Below, one piece after another: positions 8,804-20,985 of a stretch of 64,000 nt of DNA. Numbering within the stretch: the first letter of the stretch is position 1; the number at the start of each line of letters is the position of its first letter. Source of the DNA: Pseudomonas cedrina subsp. cedrina. Lineage in GTDB: Bacteria; Pseudomonadota; Gammaproteobacteria; Pseudomonadales; Pseudomonadaceae. The position numbers were made by a program, and so were the translations under genes. The stretch spans positions 372,001-436,000 of the forward strand of contig NZ_MNPW01000002.1 of assembly GCF_001983175.1 (NCBI RefSeq). The letters are read 5' to 3'. The notes beneath the pieces are model-generated. The model did not search any database. It saw only the letters and a program-made list of their open reading frames with translations, and was not told the DNA's origin.

Positions 8804-10135
8804 TTATTCGCTGTGCCCGCTGATGCGTTGTCCCCAGGCAATGGCCGTGGCGGTCAACTGTGCTTCATCCATGCGGGTCAATCGTCGGTCGTCGAGCAAT
8901 TGCTTGCCGGCGACCCAAAGGTGTTTCACGCAATCGCGACCGGTGGCATAGATAAGCTGCGAGACCGGATCATAGATCGGTTGTTGCGCCAGCCCCGACA
9001 GATCGAAGGCGACGATATCCGCGGCCTTGCCGACTTCCAGCGAGCCGATCTCGCCTTCCAGGCCCATGGCCCGCGCGCCATTGAGCGTCGCCATGCGCAG
9101 CGCGCGATGGGCGTCCAGCGCCGTGGCCGAGCCTGCAACGGCCTTGGCCAGCATCGCGGCGGTGCGGGTTTCGCCCAGCAGGTCGAGGTCGTTGTTGCTG
9201 GCGGCGCCGTCGGTGCCTATAGCCACATTGACGCCAGCCTGCCACAGGCGTTCAACCGGGCAGAAGCCGCTGGCCAATTTAAGGTTCGATTCCGGGCAAT
9301 GGATGACGCTGGTGTTGCTTTCTACCAGCAAAGCCAGGTCATCCTCGCTGATTTGGGTCATATGAACGGCTTGGAGGCGCGGGCCCAGCAGGCCCAGGCG
9401 TCCCAGGCGCGCCAGTGGGCGCTCGCCGGTCTGCTCGACGGCTTGCTGCACTTCGAAGGCGGTTTCATGCACGTGCATATGGATCGCGGCGTCCAGCTCT
9501 TCGGCGATCACCCGGATTTTCTCCAGGTTGGCGTCGCACACCGTGTAGGGCGCGTGGGGGCCGAAGGTGATCTTGATGCGCGAGTGGTGCTTGAGGTCGC
9601 CGAACAGCTCGATGCCTTGGCGGATCGCCTCATCGGCACTGCCGGCGCCGGGAATCGGGAAGTCGAGGATCGGAATCGCGATCTGCGCGCGGATACCGCT
9701 GTTGTGCACGCAGTCGCTGGCGACCTTGGGGTAGAAGTACATGTCCGAGAAGCAGGTGATGCCGCCCTTGAGCTGTTCGGCGATGGCCAGGTCGGTGCCG
9801 TCGCGCACGAAGGCTTCATCGACCCATTTGGCCTCGGCGGGCCAGATGTGTTTTTCCAGCCAGGTCATCAGCGGCAAATCGTCGGCCAGGCCGCGAAACA
9901 GGCTCATCGCCGCGTGCCCGTGGGCGTTGACCAGGCCGGGGCTGAGCAGCATGCCGGGCAGTTCGCGTACCTCAACGGCCGAAAGCTTCAAGGCCGCGGC
10001 CCGTGGCCCGATAAAGGCGATGCGCCCGTCGCGGATGCCCAGGCCATGTTCCTTGAGCACCACGCCGGCGGGTTCGACAGGTACCAGCCAGGTTGGCAGC
10101 AACAATAAGTCGAGCGGGGCGGCAGTGGCAGTCAT
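8804..10135 (-). CDS. mtaD: 5-methylthioadenosine/S-adenosylhomocysteine deaminase (TRZ/ATZ family)
   Basis: A 443-residue amidohydrolase. Metal ligands are visible in NAHGHAA near residue 72 (HxH), in MHVHET near 218, and in the aspartate of [13 protein letters not shown] near 309. The [15 protein letters not shown] and [10 protein letters not shown] segments are typical of MTA/SAH deaminases. In Pseudomonas it converts methylthioadenosine to methylthioinosine, which feeds methionine salvage through methylthioribose-1-phosphate. It diverges from mtnA, the isomerase that would use that product. All catalytic residues appear intact, unlike those of mtnA. Confidence 0.88.
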   Translation of the reverse strand: MTATAAPLDLLLLPTWLVPVEPAGVVLKEHGLGIRDGRIAFIGPRAAALKLSAVEVRELPGMLLSPGLVNAHGHAAMSLFRGLADDLPLMTWLEKHIWPAEAKWVDEAFVRDGTDLAIAEQLKGGITCFSDMYFYPKVASDCVHNSGIRAQIAIPILDFPIPGAGSADEAIRQGIELFGDLKHHSRIKITFGPHAPYTVCDANLEKIRVIAEELDAAIHMHVHETAFEVQQAVEQTGERPLARLGRLGLLGPRLQAVHMTQISEDDLALLVESNTSVIHCPESNLKLASGFCPVERLWQAGVNVAIGTDGAASNNDLDLLGETRTAAMLAKAVAGSATALDAHRALRMATLNGARAMGLEGEIGSLEVGKAADIVAFDLSGLAQQPIYDPVSQLIYATGRDCVKHLWVAGKQLLDDRRLTRMDEAQLTATAIAWGQRISGHSE

Positions 10136-10243
10136 CGCGGGCTTCTTCCCAGGCAGCTATAAAAGAAGAGCGAAGTATACCCGAGCGTCCTGGCTGGCGG
10201 ATCGCTATAATCGGCGGCTTTGTTCATGAGTGCGGAGTAAGGG

Positions 10244-11320
10244 ATGCGCGATCGACTGTTGGCAGCGGAGAAAGTGAAAGCCATCGATTGGCGTGATGGC
10301 GCGCTGTATCTGCTCGATCAGCGTGCCTTGCCGTCGCGCGAAAGCTGGGTGGCCTGCGTGACGGTCGACGAGGTGGCCGCCGCGATCCGTTCGATGGTGG
10401 TGCGCGGTGCGCCGGCCATCGGCATCAGCGCTGCGTATGGCCTGGTGCTGGCCGCTCGCGAACGCATTGCCGAAGGCGGTGACTGGCAGGCCGCATGGGA
10501 AGAAGACTACGCATTGCTGGCCGATACACGACCGACCGCGTCGAACCTGTTCTGGGCACTGAAGCGCATGCGCGACCGCCTGGACCGCGTCAAGAAGCAC
10601 GCCGATCCGCTGGCGGTGCTGGAAGCCGAGGCGATTGCGATCCACGAGAGTGATCGCGAAGCCAACCTCACCATGGCCCAACTGGGTGTCGAGCTGATCC
10701 GCAAGCACCAGGGCAATGCCCAGGCGATCCTCACCCACGGCAATGCCGGCGCCCTGGCGACCGGCGGTGTCGGCACGGCCCTCGGGGTGATCCGCGCGGC
10801 CTACCTGGAAGGCATGGTCGAACAGGTGTATGCCAATGAAACCCGGCCCTGGCTGCAAGGCTCGCGCCTGACCGCCTGGGAGCTGGCGGGCGACGGCATC
10901 CCGGTGACGGTAAATGCCGACTCGGCCGGTGCGCATATCCTCAAGACCAAGGGTGTGACCTGGGTGATCGTCGGCGCCGACTGCATTGCCGCCAATGGTG
11001 ATGTGATCGGCAAGATCGGCACCTATCAACTGGCGGTGTGCGCCATGCACCACGGCGTGCGGTTCATGGTGGTGGCGCCGAGTTCGACCCTGGACCTGAT
11101 GATGGCCACTGGCGATGATGTTGCCCTGGAAGAGCGCGATGCCGGCGAGCTGCTGGAAGTCGCCGGCCAGCGTTTCGCGGCGGATGTGAGTGCGTACAAC
11201 CCGGTATTCGACGTGACGCCGGCGGATCTGATCGATGTGATCGTGACGGAGAAGGGCGTTGTCGAGCGGCCGGATACGGCCAAGCTGGCCAAATTGATGT
11301 GCCGTAAGCGGTTGCATTGA
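10244..11320 (+). CDS. mtnA: Methylthioribose-1-phosphate isomerase MtnA homologue with altered active site
   Basis: A 358-residue MtnA-family protein in its usual place beside gyrA and the MTA deaminase gene. Substrate-binding Arg54-Gly55-Ala56, Arg96, Gln205 and the proton-donor Asp246 are present. The catalytic cysteine of the LTHCN motif is glycine here (Gly166, codon GGC at 10739-10741). The asparagine of the NKIGTY motif is glycine (Gly256), the usual ADETRP reads ANETRP (Asn198), and GADRI reads GADCI (Cys247). The frame is otherwise intact. A TATAAT box is at 10206-10211. The protein is probably inactive as an MTR-1-P isomerase or has a changed role. Family assignment is firm; activity is doubtful. 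Confidence 0.9.
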   Translation: MRDRLLAAEKVKAIDWRDGALYLLDQRALPSRESWVACVTVDEVAAAIRSMVVRGAPAIGISAAYGLVLAARERIAEGGDWQAAWEEDYALLADTRPTASNLFWALKRMRDRLDRVKKHADPLAVLEAEAIAIHESDREANLTMAQLGVELIRKHQGNAQAILTHGNAGALATGGVGTALGVIRAAYLEGMVEQVYANETRPWLQGSRLTAWELAGDGIPVTVNADSAGAHILKTKGVTWVIVGADCIAANGDVIGKIGTYQLAVCAMHHGVRFMVVAPSSTLDLMMATGDDVALEERDAGELLEVAGQRFAADVSAYNPVFDVTPADLIDVIVTEKGVVERPDTAKLAKLMCRKRLH

Positions 11321-11345
11321 GATCCCTGGCGCCTGTCAGATTGCT

Positions 11346-11416
11346 ATCGCAGGCAAGCCAGCTCCCACACTGATTGTGTTCACAAATCAAAATGTGGGAG
11401 CGGGCTTGCCCGCGAT
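11346..11416. repeat. REPIN (inverted REP pair)
   Basis: Two REP units in opposite orientation, TCGCAGGCAAGCCAGCTCCC at 11347-11366 and GTGGGAGCGGGCTTGCCCGC at 11394-11413, separated by a short spacer. It lies just after mtnA. Confidence 0.85.
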
Positions 11417-11743
11417 TGGCCCTCAAAGTCAATAAACCCCTCGGATCCACCCTCCAAAAACAGCACCACCCCACCTCTGAGCCCCTCTCGTCCCTCTCAA
11501 GCCTGTCACCGGTCAAATTACTAGCCTCCATGCGCATCAGGGGGATAGGTGCGTGGCGGCGATTGTGATAACATCCGGCGGTTTCCAGGGCCACCCCGAG
11601 GGGTGGCCTATAACGTGCAGATCCGTGTCATAACTCGTTGATTTGTCGTAAGTCGTTGTCAGGCACTCTGCCGGCAACGGCGAGCTTCGTTCGTCCCGAA
11701 TGGATGTGACGAGGTTTCACCCGAAAAAGGAATCAGGCTTCTC
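11417..11743. promoter_or_regulatory. gyrA upstream region with a perfect inverted repeat
   Basis: Non-coding leader of about 330 bases. GGCCACCCC (11589-11597) and GGGGTGGCC (11600-11608) form a 9-bp inverted repeat with a 2-base loop about 140 bases before the gyrA start. No U-run follows, so it is not a standard terminator. No confident -35/-10 pair could be assigned. gyrA promoters are commonly sensitive to supercoiling, so this segment is a candidate for that control. Confidence 0.4.
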
Positions 11744-14398
<2,655 letters not shown>

Positions 14399-14409
14399 GC
14401 GGACACACA

Positions 14410-14440
14410 GGGGGCGGATGAAGATTCGCCCCCTTGTTGT
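14410..14440 (+). terminator. Rho-independent terminator of gyrA
   Basis: GGGGGCG (14410-14416) pairs with CGCCCCC (14427-14433), followed by a T-rich tract TTGTTGTTTG. It begins 12 bases after the gyrA stop. Confidence 0.85.
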
Positions 14441-14480
14441 TTGTCCCGTATGAAACATGTCCTTGGTCTGGCTCCGATCC

Positions 14481-14570
14481 CTGTGGGAGCTGGCTTGCCT
14501 GCGATAGCATCACCGCGGTATTACTGGAACTACCGCGGTGCCTGTATCGCAGGCAAGCCAGCTCCCACGA
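14481..14570. repeat. REPIN (near-perfect long palindrome)
   Basis: The outer arms GTGGGAGCTGGCTTGCCTGC (from 14483) and its complement ending at 14568 enclose an inner pair CACCGCGGTA and TACCGCGGTG (14511-14540 region). Almost the whole 86-base unit is self-complementary. It lies between the gyrA terminator and serC. Confidence 0.9.
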
Positions 14571-14639
14571 GGGTTCGCTCCAGCGAAAGGGTGTTGTGGA
14601 ACATGATTGCAGCCCCACCAAATCAAAGTGAGATTGGAT

Positions 14640-15725
14640 GTGAGCAAGAGAGCCTATAACTTCTGTGCCGGTCCCGCGGCGCTTCCTGAAGCAGTCCTGC
14701 AGCGCGCGCAGGGTGAACTCCTCGACTGGCATGGAAAAGGCCTCTCCGTGATGGAAATGAGCCATCGCAGTGATGAGTTCGTGTCCATCGCCACCAAGGC
14801 CGAGCAGGACCTGCGCGACTTGCTGGGCATCCCGTCCAACTACAAAGTGCTGTTCCTGCAGGGCGGCGCCAGCCAGCAGTTTGCGCAGATTCCGCTGAAC
14901 CTGCTGCCCGAGAGCGGCACGGCCGACTACATCGACACCGGTATCTGGGGGCAGAAGGCCATTGAAGAGGCCTCGCGTTACGGCCATATCAATGTGGCGG
15001 GCACCGCCAAGCCTTACGACTACTTCGCGATTCCCGGCCAGAACGAGTGGAAGCTGTCCAAGGACGCGGCCTACGTGCACTACGTCGCGAACGAAACCAT
15101 CGGCGGCCTGCAATTCGACTGGGTGCCGCAAGTGGGCGACGTCCCGCTGGTGTGCGACATGTCCTCGGACATCCTGTCGCGCCCGATCGACGTGTCCAAG
15201 TACGGCATGATCTACGCCGGCGCACAGAAGAACATCGGCCCGAGCGGCATCCTGGTCAGCATCATCCGTGAAGACCTGCTCGGCCGCGCCCGTTCGCTGT
15301 GCCCCACCATGCTCAACTACAAGGTCGCGGCCGATAACGGCTCGATGTACAACACCCCGCCGGCATTCGCCTGGTACCTGTCCGGCCTGGTGTTCGAATG
15401 GCTGAAAGAGCAGGGCGGTGTCGCCGCCATGGGCAAGCTCAACGAAGTGAAGAAGCGCACCCTGTACGACTTCATCGACGCCAGCGGCCTGTACAGCAAC
15501 CCGATCAACCTCAGCGACCGCTCGTGGATGAACGTGCCGTTCCGCCTGGCGGACGACCGTCTCGACAAGCCGTTCCTGGCCGGCGCCGACGAGCGCGGCT
15601 TGCTGAACCTTAAGGGTCACCGTTCGGTCGGTGGCATGCGCGCCTCCATCTATAACGCTGTCGACATCCACGCCATCAACGCGTTGGTGGCTTACATGGC
15701 AGAGTTCGAAAAGGAACACGGCTAA
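14640..15725 (+). CDS. serC: Phosphoserine aminotransferase
   Basis: A 361-residue class V aminotransferase. The N-terminal NFCAGPAALPE, the GGASQQFAQIPLNL segment near residue 77, and the PLP-lysine region YAGAQKNIGPSG near 195 are diagnostic. It converts 3-phosphohydroxypyruvate to phosphoserine, and also acts in pyridoxal phosphate synthesis. The start is GTG at 14640 (protein begins MSKRAYNF), the length normal for the family. The frame is open upstream but lacks similarity. It is the first gene of the serC-pheA-hisC-tyrA/aroA-cmk operon; its stop overlaps the pheA start by one base. Confidence 0.95.
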   Translation: MSKRAYNFCAGPAALPEAVLQRAQGELLDWHGKGLSVMEMSHRSDEFVSIATKAEQDLRDLLGIPSNYKVLFLQGGASQQFAQIPLNLLPESGTADYIDTGIWGQKAIEEASRYGHINVAGTAKPYDYFAIPGQNEWKLSKDAAYVHYVANETIGGLQFDWVPQVGDVPLVCDMSSDILSRPIDVSKYGMIYAGAQKNIGPSGILVSIIREDLLGRARSLCPTMLNYKVAADNGSMYNTPPAFAWYLSGLVFEWLKEQGGVAAMGKLNEVKKRTLYDFIDASGLYSNPINLSDRSWMNVPFRLADDRLDKPFLAGADERGLLNLKGHRSVGGMRASIYNAVDIHAINALVAYMAEFEKEHG

Positions 15726-16819
15726 TGTCCGAACAAGAACTCAAGGCCCTGCGCGTACGCATTGACAGCCTGGACGAGAAAGTCCTTGAGCTGATCAGTG
15801 AGCGCGCGCGGTGCGCCCAAGAAGTGGCACGCGTGAAAATGGCTTCCCTGGCCGAAGGCGAAGTGCCGGTGTTCTACCGTCCCGAGCGTGAAGCCCAGGT
15901 GCTCAAGCGCGTGATGGAGCGCAACAAGGGCCCGCTGGGCAACGAAGAGATGGCGCGGTTGTTCCGCGAAATCATGTCGTCGTGCCTCGCGCTGGAGCAG
16001 CCGCTGAAAGTGGCGTACCTCGGCCCCGAAGGCACCTTCACTCAAGCGGCGGCCATGAAGCACTTCGGCCACGCGGTGATCAGCAAGCCGATGGCCGCCA
16101 TCGACGAAGTCTTTCGTGAAGTGGCGGCCGGCGCGGTGAATTTTGGCGTGGTGCCGGTGGAAAACTCCACCGAAGGCGCGGTCAACCACACGCTGGACAG
16201 CTTCCTGGAACACGACATGGTGATTTGCGGCGAAGTCGAGCTGCGTATCCACCACCACCTGCTGGTGGGCGAGAACACCAAGACCGACAGCATCAGCCGC
16301 ATCTACTCCCACGCGCAGTCATTGGCCCAGTGCCGCAAGTGGCTGGACGCGCATTACCCGAATGTCGAGCGCGTGGCGGTGTCCAGCAACGCCGAGGCGG
16401 CCAAGCGGGTCAAGGGTGAATGGAACTCGGCGGCCATCGCCGGGGACATGGCGGCGGGCCTGTATGGCCTGACGCGCCTGGCGGAAAAAATCGAGGACCG
16501 CCCGGACAACTCCACGCGCTTTTTGATGATCGGCAGCCAGGAAGTGCCGCCGACCGGCGACGACAAGACCTCGATCATCGTCTCCATGAGCAACAAGCCC
16601 GGCGCGCTGCATGAGCTGCTGGTGCCGTTCCACGACAATGGGATTGACCTGACGCGCATCGAGACCCGTCCTTCGCGCAGCGGTAAATGGACCTACGTGT
16701 TCTTTATCGACTTCATCGGCCATCACCGCGACCCGCTGGTCAAGGGCGTGCTCGAGAAAATCAGTCAGGAAGCCGTGGCACTCAAGGTGCTGGGCTCTTA
16801 CCCGAAAGCGGTTTTGTGA
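15725..16819 (+). CDS. pheA: Bifunctional chorismate mutase/prephenate dehydratase
   Basis: A 364-residue fusion. Residues 1-95 form the AroQ-type chorismate mutase (RVRIDSLDEKVLELISERA). The dehydratase domain runs from about 97 (YLGPEGTFTQAA) with VENSTEGAVNHTLD near 140. The C-terminal ACT domain starts at SNKPGALHELLVPF near 282 and contains the ETRPSR phenylalanine-binding motif. It makes phenylpyruvate from chorismate and is feedback-inhibited by phenylalanine. It is coupled to serC by overlap and is followed by hisC. Confidence 0.96.
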   Translation: MSEQELKALRVRIDSLDEKVLELISERARCAQEVARVKMASLAEGEVPVFYRPEREAQVLKRVMERNKGPLGNEEMARLFREIMSSCLALEQPLKVAYLGPEGTFTQAAAMKHFGHAVISKPMAAIDEVFREVAAGAVNFGVVPVENSTEGAVNHTLDSFLEHDMVICGEVELRIHHHLLVGENTKTDSISRIYSHAQSLAQCRKWLDAHYPNVERVAVSSNAEAAKRVKGEWNSAAIAGDMAAGLYGLTRLAEKIEDRPDNSTRFLMIGSQEVPPTGDDKTSIIVSMSNKPGALHELLVPFHDNGIDLTRIETRPSRSGKWTYVFFIDFIGHHRDPLVKGVLEKISQEAVALKVLGSYPKAVL

Positions 16820-16828
16820 GGCTTTAAC

Positions 16829-17941
16829 ATGAGTGGCAACTTCCTCGCCCTGGCGCAGCCGGGCGTGCAACAACTGTCGCCTTACGTTCCGGGCAAGCCT
16901 GTGGACGAGCTGGCGCGTGAGTTGAATCTGGATCCGGCGAAGATCGTCAAGCTGGCGAGTAACGAGAACCCGCTGGGCCCGAGCCCTAAAGTATTGGCGG
17001 CGATCCATGCAGAGCTGGCCGAGCTGACGCGCTACCCCGATGGCAACGGTTTTGCCCTCAAGTCGCTGTTGGCGCAGAAGTGCCGGGTCGAGCTGAACCA
17101 GGTGACCCTGGGCAACGGTTCCAACGACATCCTTGAGCTGGTCGGCCGTGCCTACCTGGCGCCGGGCTTGAACGCGGTGTTCAGCGAGCACGCGTTTGCG
17201 GTCTATCCGATCGTGACCCAGGCCGTCGGCGCCGATGCGCGCGTCATTCCCGCGAAGGACTGGGGCCACGACCTGCCGGCGATGCTGGCGGCCATCGACG
17301 CACAGACCCGCGTGGTGTTCATCGCCAACCCGAACAACCCGACCGGGACCTGGTTCGACGCGCAGGCGCTGGACGACTTCCTGCAGGACGTGCCGGAGCA
17401 TGTGCTGGTGGTGCTGGACGAAGCCTACATCGAGTACGCCGAAGGCAGCGACCTGCCGGACGGCCTGGATTTCCTGGCGGCTTACCCGAACCTGCTGGTC
17501 TCGCGCACCTTTTCCAAGGCTTACGGCCTGGCGTCGCTGCGGGTCGGCTACGGCCTGTCCACCGCCATTGTCGCCGATGTGCTGAACCGCGTACGCCAAC
17601 CGTTCAACGTCAACAGCCTCGCCCTGGCGGCGGCCTGTGCGGCGGTGAAAGATGCCGAGTACCTGGAAGAAGGCCGCCGCATCAACGAAAGCGGCATGCT
17701 GCAGTTGCAGGAAGGCTTCCGTGAGTTGGGCCTGGATTGGATTCCGTCCAAGGGCAACTTCATCTGCGTCGACCTTGGCCAGGTGGCCGCCCCGGTATTC
17801 CAGGGGCTGCTGCGCGAAGGCGTGATCGTGCGCCCGGTGGCCAACTATGGTATGCCGAACCACCTGCGAATCACCATCGGCCTGCCGGGTGAAAACAGCC
17901 GCTTCCTGGAGGCGCTGGCCAAGGTTCTGGCTCGTGGTTGA
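16829..17941 (+). CDS. hisC: Histidinol-phosphate/aromatic aminotransferase
   Basis: A 370-residue class II PLP aminotransferase. It has KLASNENPLGPSPK near residue 39, the NPNNPTGTW motif near 170 and the PLP lysine in FSKAYGLASLRVGYG near 230. This operonic copy (often hisC2) sits between pheA and tyrA/aroA. It therefore most likely transaminates aromatic keto acids as well as, or instead of, imidazoleacetol phosphate. The histidine-operon copy is not in this window. The 3' end lies close to the next gene. Confidence 0.92.
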   Translation: MSGNFLALAQPGVQQLSPYVPGKPVDELARELNLDPAKIVKLASNENPLGPSPKVLAAIHAELAELTRYPDGNGFALKSLLAQKCRVELNQVTLGNGSNDILELVGRAYLAPGLNAVFSEHAFAVYPIVTQAVGADARVIPAKDWGHDLPAMLAAIDAQTRVVFIANPNNPTGTWFDAQALDDFLQDVPEHVLVVLDEAYIEYAEGSDLPDGLDFLAAYPNLLVSRTFSKAYGLASLRVGYGLSTAIVADVLNRVRQPFNVNSLALAAACAAVKDAEYLEEGRRINESGMLQLQEGFRELGLDWIPSKGNFICVDLGQVAAPVFQGLLREGVIVRPVANYGMPNHLRITIGLPGENSRFLEALAKVLARG

Positions 17942-17969
17942 TGTCACTGCATTGCAACCTGCTGTGCCT

Positions 17970-20180
17970 ATGATCGGTCGCCTGGTGGTGGTCGGCCTGG
18001 GGTTGATCGGCGGCTCCTTCGCCAAAGGCCTGCGCGAGAGCGGGCTGTGCGGCGAAGTGGTCGGCGTGGACCTGGACCCGCGCTCGCGCGCGTTGGCGGT
18101 TGAGCTGGGCGTGGTGGATCGCTGTGAAGCGGACCTGGCGCGTGCGTGCCAGGGCGCCGACGTGATCCAGCTTGCCGTGCCGATCCTGGCCATGGAGAAA
18201 TTGCTCGCCGTACTGGCCGGCATGGATCTGGGCCAGGCGATCCTCACGGACGTCGGCAGTGCCAAGGGTAATGTGGTGCGTGCGGCGCAACAGGCCTTTG
18301 GCGGCATGCCGGCGCGGTTCGTGCCGGGCCATCCGATTGCCGGTTCCGAGCAGAGCGGGGTGGAGGCGTCCAATGCGCAGCTGTTCCGTCGCCACAAGGT
18401 CATCCTCACGCCGCTGGCGCAAACCGACCCGGCTGCGCTGGCGGTGGTGGATCGCCTGTGGCGTGAGCTGGGCGCGGATGTCGAACATATGCAGGTCGAG
18501 CGCCACGACGAAGTGCTGGCAGCGACCAGCCACCTGCCGCATTTGCTGGCGTTTGGCCTGGTGGATTCGTTGGCCAAGCGCAACGAGAACCTTGAGATTT
18601 TCCGTTATGCCGCCGGTGGCTTCCGCGATTTCACGCGGATCGCCGGCAGCGACCCGGTGATGTGGCACGACATCTTCCTCGCCAATCGCGAAGCGGTGTT
18701 GCGCACCCTGGACACCTTTCGCAGCGACCTCGACGCCTTGCGCGACGCGGTCGATGCCGGAGATGGCCATCAATTATTGGGCGTGTTCACCCGAGCGCGG
18801 GTGGCGCGTGAACATTTCAGCAAGATCCTGGCACGCCGGGCCTATATGGAAACCGCTGTGAACGCCGATGACCTGACCTTCCTCGCCAACCCGGGCGGCC
18901 GCTTGAGCGGGCGCATCCGGGTGCCGGGCGACAAGTCGATCTCCCATCGGTCGATCATGCTTGGTTCGTTGGCCGACGGCGTGACCGAAGTCGAAGGTTT
19001 CCTTGAGGGCGAAGACGCCTTGGCCACCTTGCAGGCGTTCCGCGACATGGGCGTGGTGATCGAAGGCCCGCACCATGGGCGCGTGACCATCCATGGCGTA
19101 GGGTTGTATGGCTTGAAGGCGGCGCCGGGGCCGATCTACCTGGGTAATTCCGGCACCTCCATGCGCTTGCTGTCTGGCCTGTTGGCGGCGCAGGGTTTCG
19201 ACAGCGTGTTGACTGGCGATGCCTCCTTGTCGAAGCGCCCGATGAATCGCGTGGCCAAGCCGCTGCGGGACATGGGCGCGGTGATCGAGACCGGGCCGGA
19301 CGGGCGTCCGCCGCTGACCATCCGCGGTGGCCAGTCGTTGAAAGGCCTGGCTTACGCGATGCCGATGGCCAGCGCCCAAGTCAAATCCAGCCTGTTGCTG
19401 GCGGGGCTCTACGCCGAAGGCAAGACATCGGTGACCGAGCCTGCACCAACCCGCGACCATACCGAGCGCATGTTGCGCGGCTTCGGCTACCCGGTGGCGG
19501 TGGAGGGCGCGACGGCTTCGCTGGAGTCGGGCCATGCATTGACGGCGACCCATATAGAAGTGCCGGGGGATATTTCCTCGGCGGCGTTCTTCCTGGTGGC
19601 GGCTTCGATTGCCGAGGGTTCCGAGCTGTTGCTGGAGCATGTGGGTGTCAACCCGACACGAACCGGGGTGATCGACATCCTGCGGCTGATGGGCGCGGAT
19701 ATCACCCTGCAAAACCCGCGCGAAGTCGGCGGCGAACCCGTGGCAGACCTGCGCGTGCGAGCGGCGGCATTGAAAGGTATCGAGATTCCCGAGGCCCTGG
19801 TGCCGCTGGCCATCGATGAGTTCCCGGTGCTGTTCGTCGCGGCGGCCTGCGCCGAAGGCCGCACCGTATTGCGCGGGGCTCAAGAGCTGCGCGTGAAGGA
19901 ATCCGACCGTATCCAGGTGATGGCCGATGGTCTGCTGGCATTGGGGGTCAAGTGTGAACCGACGCCCGATGGGATTATCATTGACGGCGGCCAGATGGGC
20001 GGGGGTGACGTGCATGCCCAGGGTGATCACCGGATCGCCATGGCTTTCAGCGTGGCTTCCCTACGGGCTGCGGCGCCGATTCGTATCCATGACTGTGCCA
20101 ATGTTGCTACGTCTTTTCCGAATTTTCTTACACTGTGTGCCCAAGTCGGCATCCGTGTTGCCCAAGAGGCTCAATTGTGA
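17970..20180 (+). CDS. Fused prephenate dehydrogenase / EPSP synthase (TyrA-AroA)
   Basis: A 736-residue two-domain enzyme. The TyrA part (about 1-290) starts [16 protein letters not shown] and carries [15 protein letters not shown] near 116 and the [11 protein letters not shown] helix near 188. The AroA part (about 298-736) shows [51 protein letters not shown] and [10 protein letters not shown], all EPSP-synthase signatures. The fusion is normal in Pseudomonas and puts two shikimate/tyrosine steps on one polypeptide. ATG 17970 is chosen; GTG 17934, overlapping hisC, is an alternative. The stop overlaps the cmk start. Confidence 0.93.
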   Translation: MIGRLVVVGLGLIGGSFAKGLRESGLCGEVVGVDLDPRSRALAVELGVVDRCEADLARACQGADVIQLAVPILAMEKLLAVLAGMDLGQAILTDVGSAKGNVVRAAQQAFGGMPARFVPGHPIAGSEQSGVEASNAQLFRRHKVILTPLAQTDPAALAVVDRLWRELGADVEHMQVERHDEVLAATSHLPHLLAFGLVDSLAKRNENLEIFRYAAGGFRDFTRIAGSDPVMWHDIFLANREAVLRTLDTFRSDLDALRDAVDAGDGHQLLGVFTRARVAREHFSKILARRAYMETAVNADDLTFLANPGGRLSGRIRVPGDKSISHRSIMLGSLADGVTEVEGFLEGEDALATLQAFRDMGVVIEGPHHGRVTIHGVGLYGLKAAPGPIYLGNSGTSMRLLSGLLAAQGFDSVLTGDASLSKRPMNRVAKPLRDMGAVIETGPDGRPPLTIRGGQSLKGLAYAMPMASAQVKSSLLLAGLYAEGKTSVTEPAPTRDHTERMLRGFGYPVAVEGATASLESGHALTATHIEVPGDISSAAFFLVAASIAEGSELLLEHVGVNPTRTGVIDILRLMGADITLQNPREVGGEPVADLRVRAAALKGIEIPEALVPLAIDEFPVLFVAAACAEGRTVLRGAQELRVKESDRIQVMADGLLALGVKCEPTPDGIIIDGGQMGGGDVHAQGDHRIAMAFSVASLRAAAPIRIHDCANVATSFPNFLTLCAQVGIRVAQEAQL

Positions 20181-20866
20181 ATATCAAAGCACCGGTGATT
20201 ACCATCGACGGGCCAAGCGGCTCGGGCAAAGGCACGATCGCGGGAATCCTGGCCAAGCGCCTGGGCTGGTGCCTGCTGGATTCCGGCGCGCTGTACCGTT
20301 TGCTGGCGTTCGCGGCGCGTAACCACGGCGTCGACCTGACCAACGAAGAATCCCTGAAGCTGCTGGCGGCGCACCTCGACGTGCAGTTCGTTGGCGCGAC
20401 GGAAGGTCATCCCCAGCGCATCATCTTGGAAGGCGACGATGTGACCGATGACCTGCGCAACGAGCAGGTCGGCTCCTGGGCCTCCCAGGTCGCCGCGCTG
20501 CCAGCGGTGCGCGATGCCTTGCTGCAACGCCAGCGCGCATTTCAGGAGCCGCCGGGCCTGGTGGCCGATGGCCGCGACATGGGCACCGTGGTGTTTCCCG
20601 AGGCGCCGCTGAAGATTTTCCTCACCGCCAGCGCCGAGGAGCGGGCGCGCCGCCGCTACTTGCAGTTGAAGGGCAAAGTCGATGGTGTTAGTCTGTCGAG
20701 TCTGCTAGATGAGATCCGTGCGCGCGATGAGCGTGATACCCAGCGCGCAGTAGCCCCGCTCAAGCCGGCGGCTGATGCCATACAGCTGGATTCCACGGAG
20801 TTGTCCATCGAGCAGGTGCTGGAACGCATCATGAGCGAGATCGCCATTCGCGATATCGCCGGGTGA
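20177..20866 (+). CDS. cmk: Cytidylate kinase
   Basis: A 229-residue (d)CMP kinase. The P-loop GPSGSGKGT is at 10-18, DSGALYR near 36 and the [11 protein letters not shown] segment near 132. It phosphorylates CMP and dCMP. The start is GTG at 20177, overlapping the tyrA/aroA stop as GTGA, which gives the standard N-terminus [12 protein letters not shown]. It is the last gene of the operon and a terminator-like hairpin follows. Confidence 0.96.
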   Translation: MNIKAPVITIDGPSGSGKGTIAGILAKRLGWCLLDSGALYRLLAFAARNHGVDLTNEESLKLLAAHLDVQFVGATEGHPQRIILEGDDVTDDLRNEQVGSWASQVAALPAVRDALLQRQRAFQEPPGLVADGRDMGTVVFPEAPLKIFLTASAEERARRRYLQLKGKVDGVSLSSLLDEIRARDERDTQRAVAPLKPAADAIQLDSTELSIEQVLERIMSEIAIRDIAG

Positions 20867-20870
20867 CCAA

Positions 20871-20914
20871 GAAGGCCGCAGGGGACCAGTCATAGTCCTG
20901 TGGCGCTTCTTTTA
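20871..20914 (+). terminator. Probable terminator after cmk
   Basis: GAAG..CCGCAGGGGAC pairs with GTCCTGTGG..CTTC around an 8-base loop, followed by TTTTAATT. The stem has small internal mismatches. It starts five bases after the cmk stop and separates it from rpsA. Confidence 0.7.
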
Positions 20915-20925
20915 ATTGAAACTGA

Positions 20926-20966
20926 CCCACACCGTCTGGGGTGTGGAGATGGGCGTATTCTCCGCC
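20926..20966 (+). promoter_or_regulatory. rpsA leader with two small inverted repeats
   Basis: CCACACC (20927-20933) pairs with GGTGTGG (20940-20946), and GGGCG pairs with CGCCC soon after. Both lie in the 60 bases before the rpsA ribosome site AGGAA (20976-20980). In enterobacteria S1 represses its own translation through a structured leader. Whether these hairpins do so here is inference. Confidence 0.35.
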
Positions 20967-20985
20967 CTTATCAACAGGAATTAAA

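Noticed and set aside
16319..18583. A 754-codon open frame opposite pheA, hisC and tyrA/aroA.
   Set aside because: Another GC-driven antisense frame crossing three well-supported genes.
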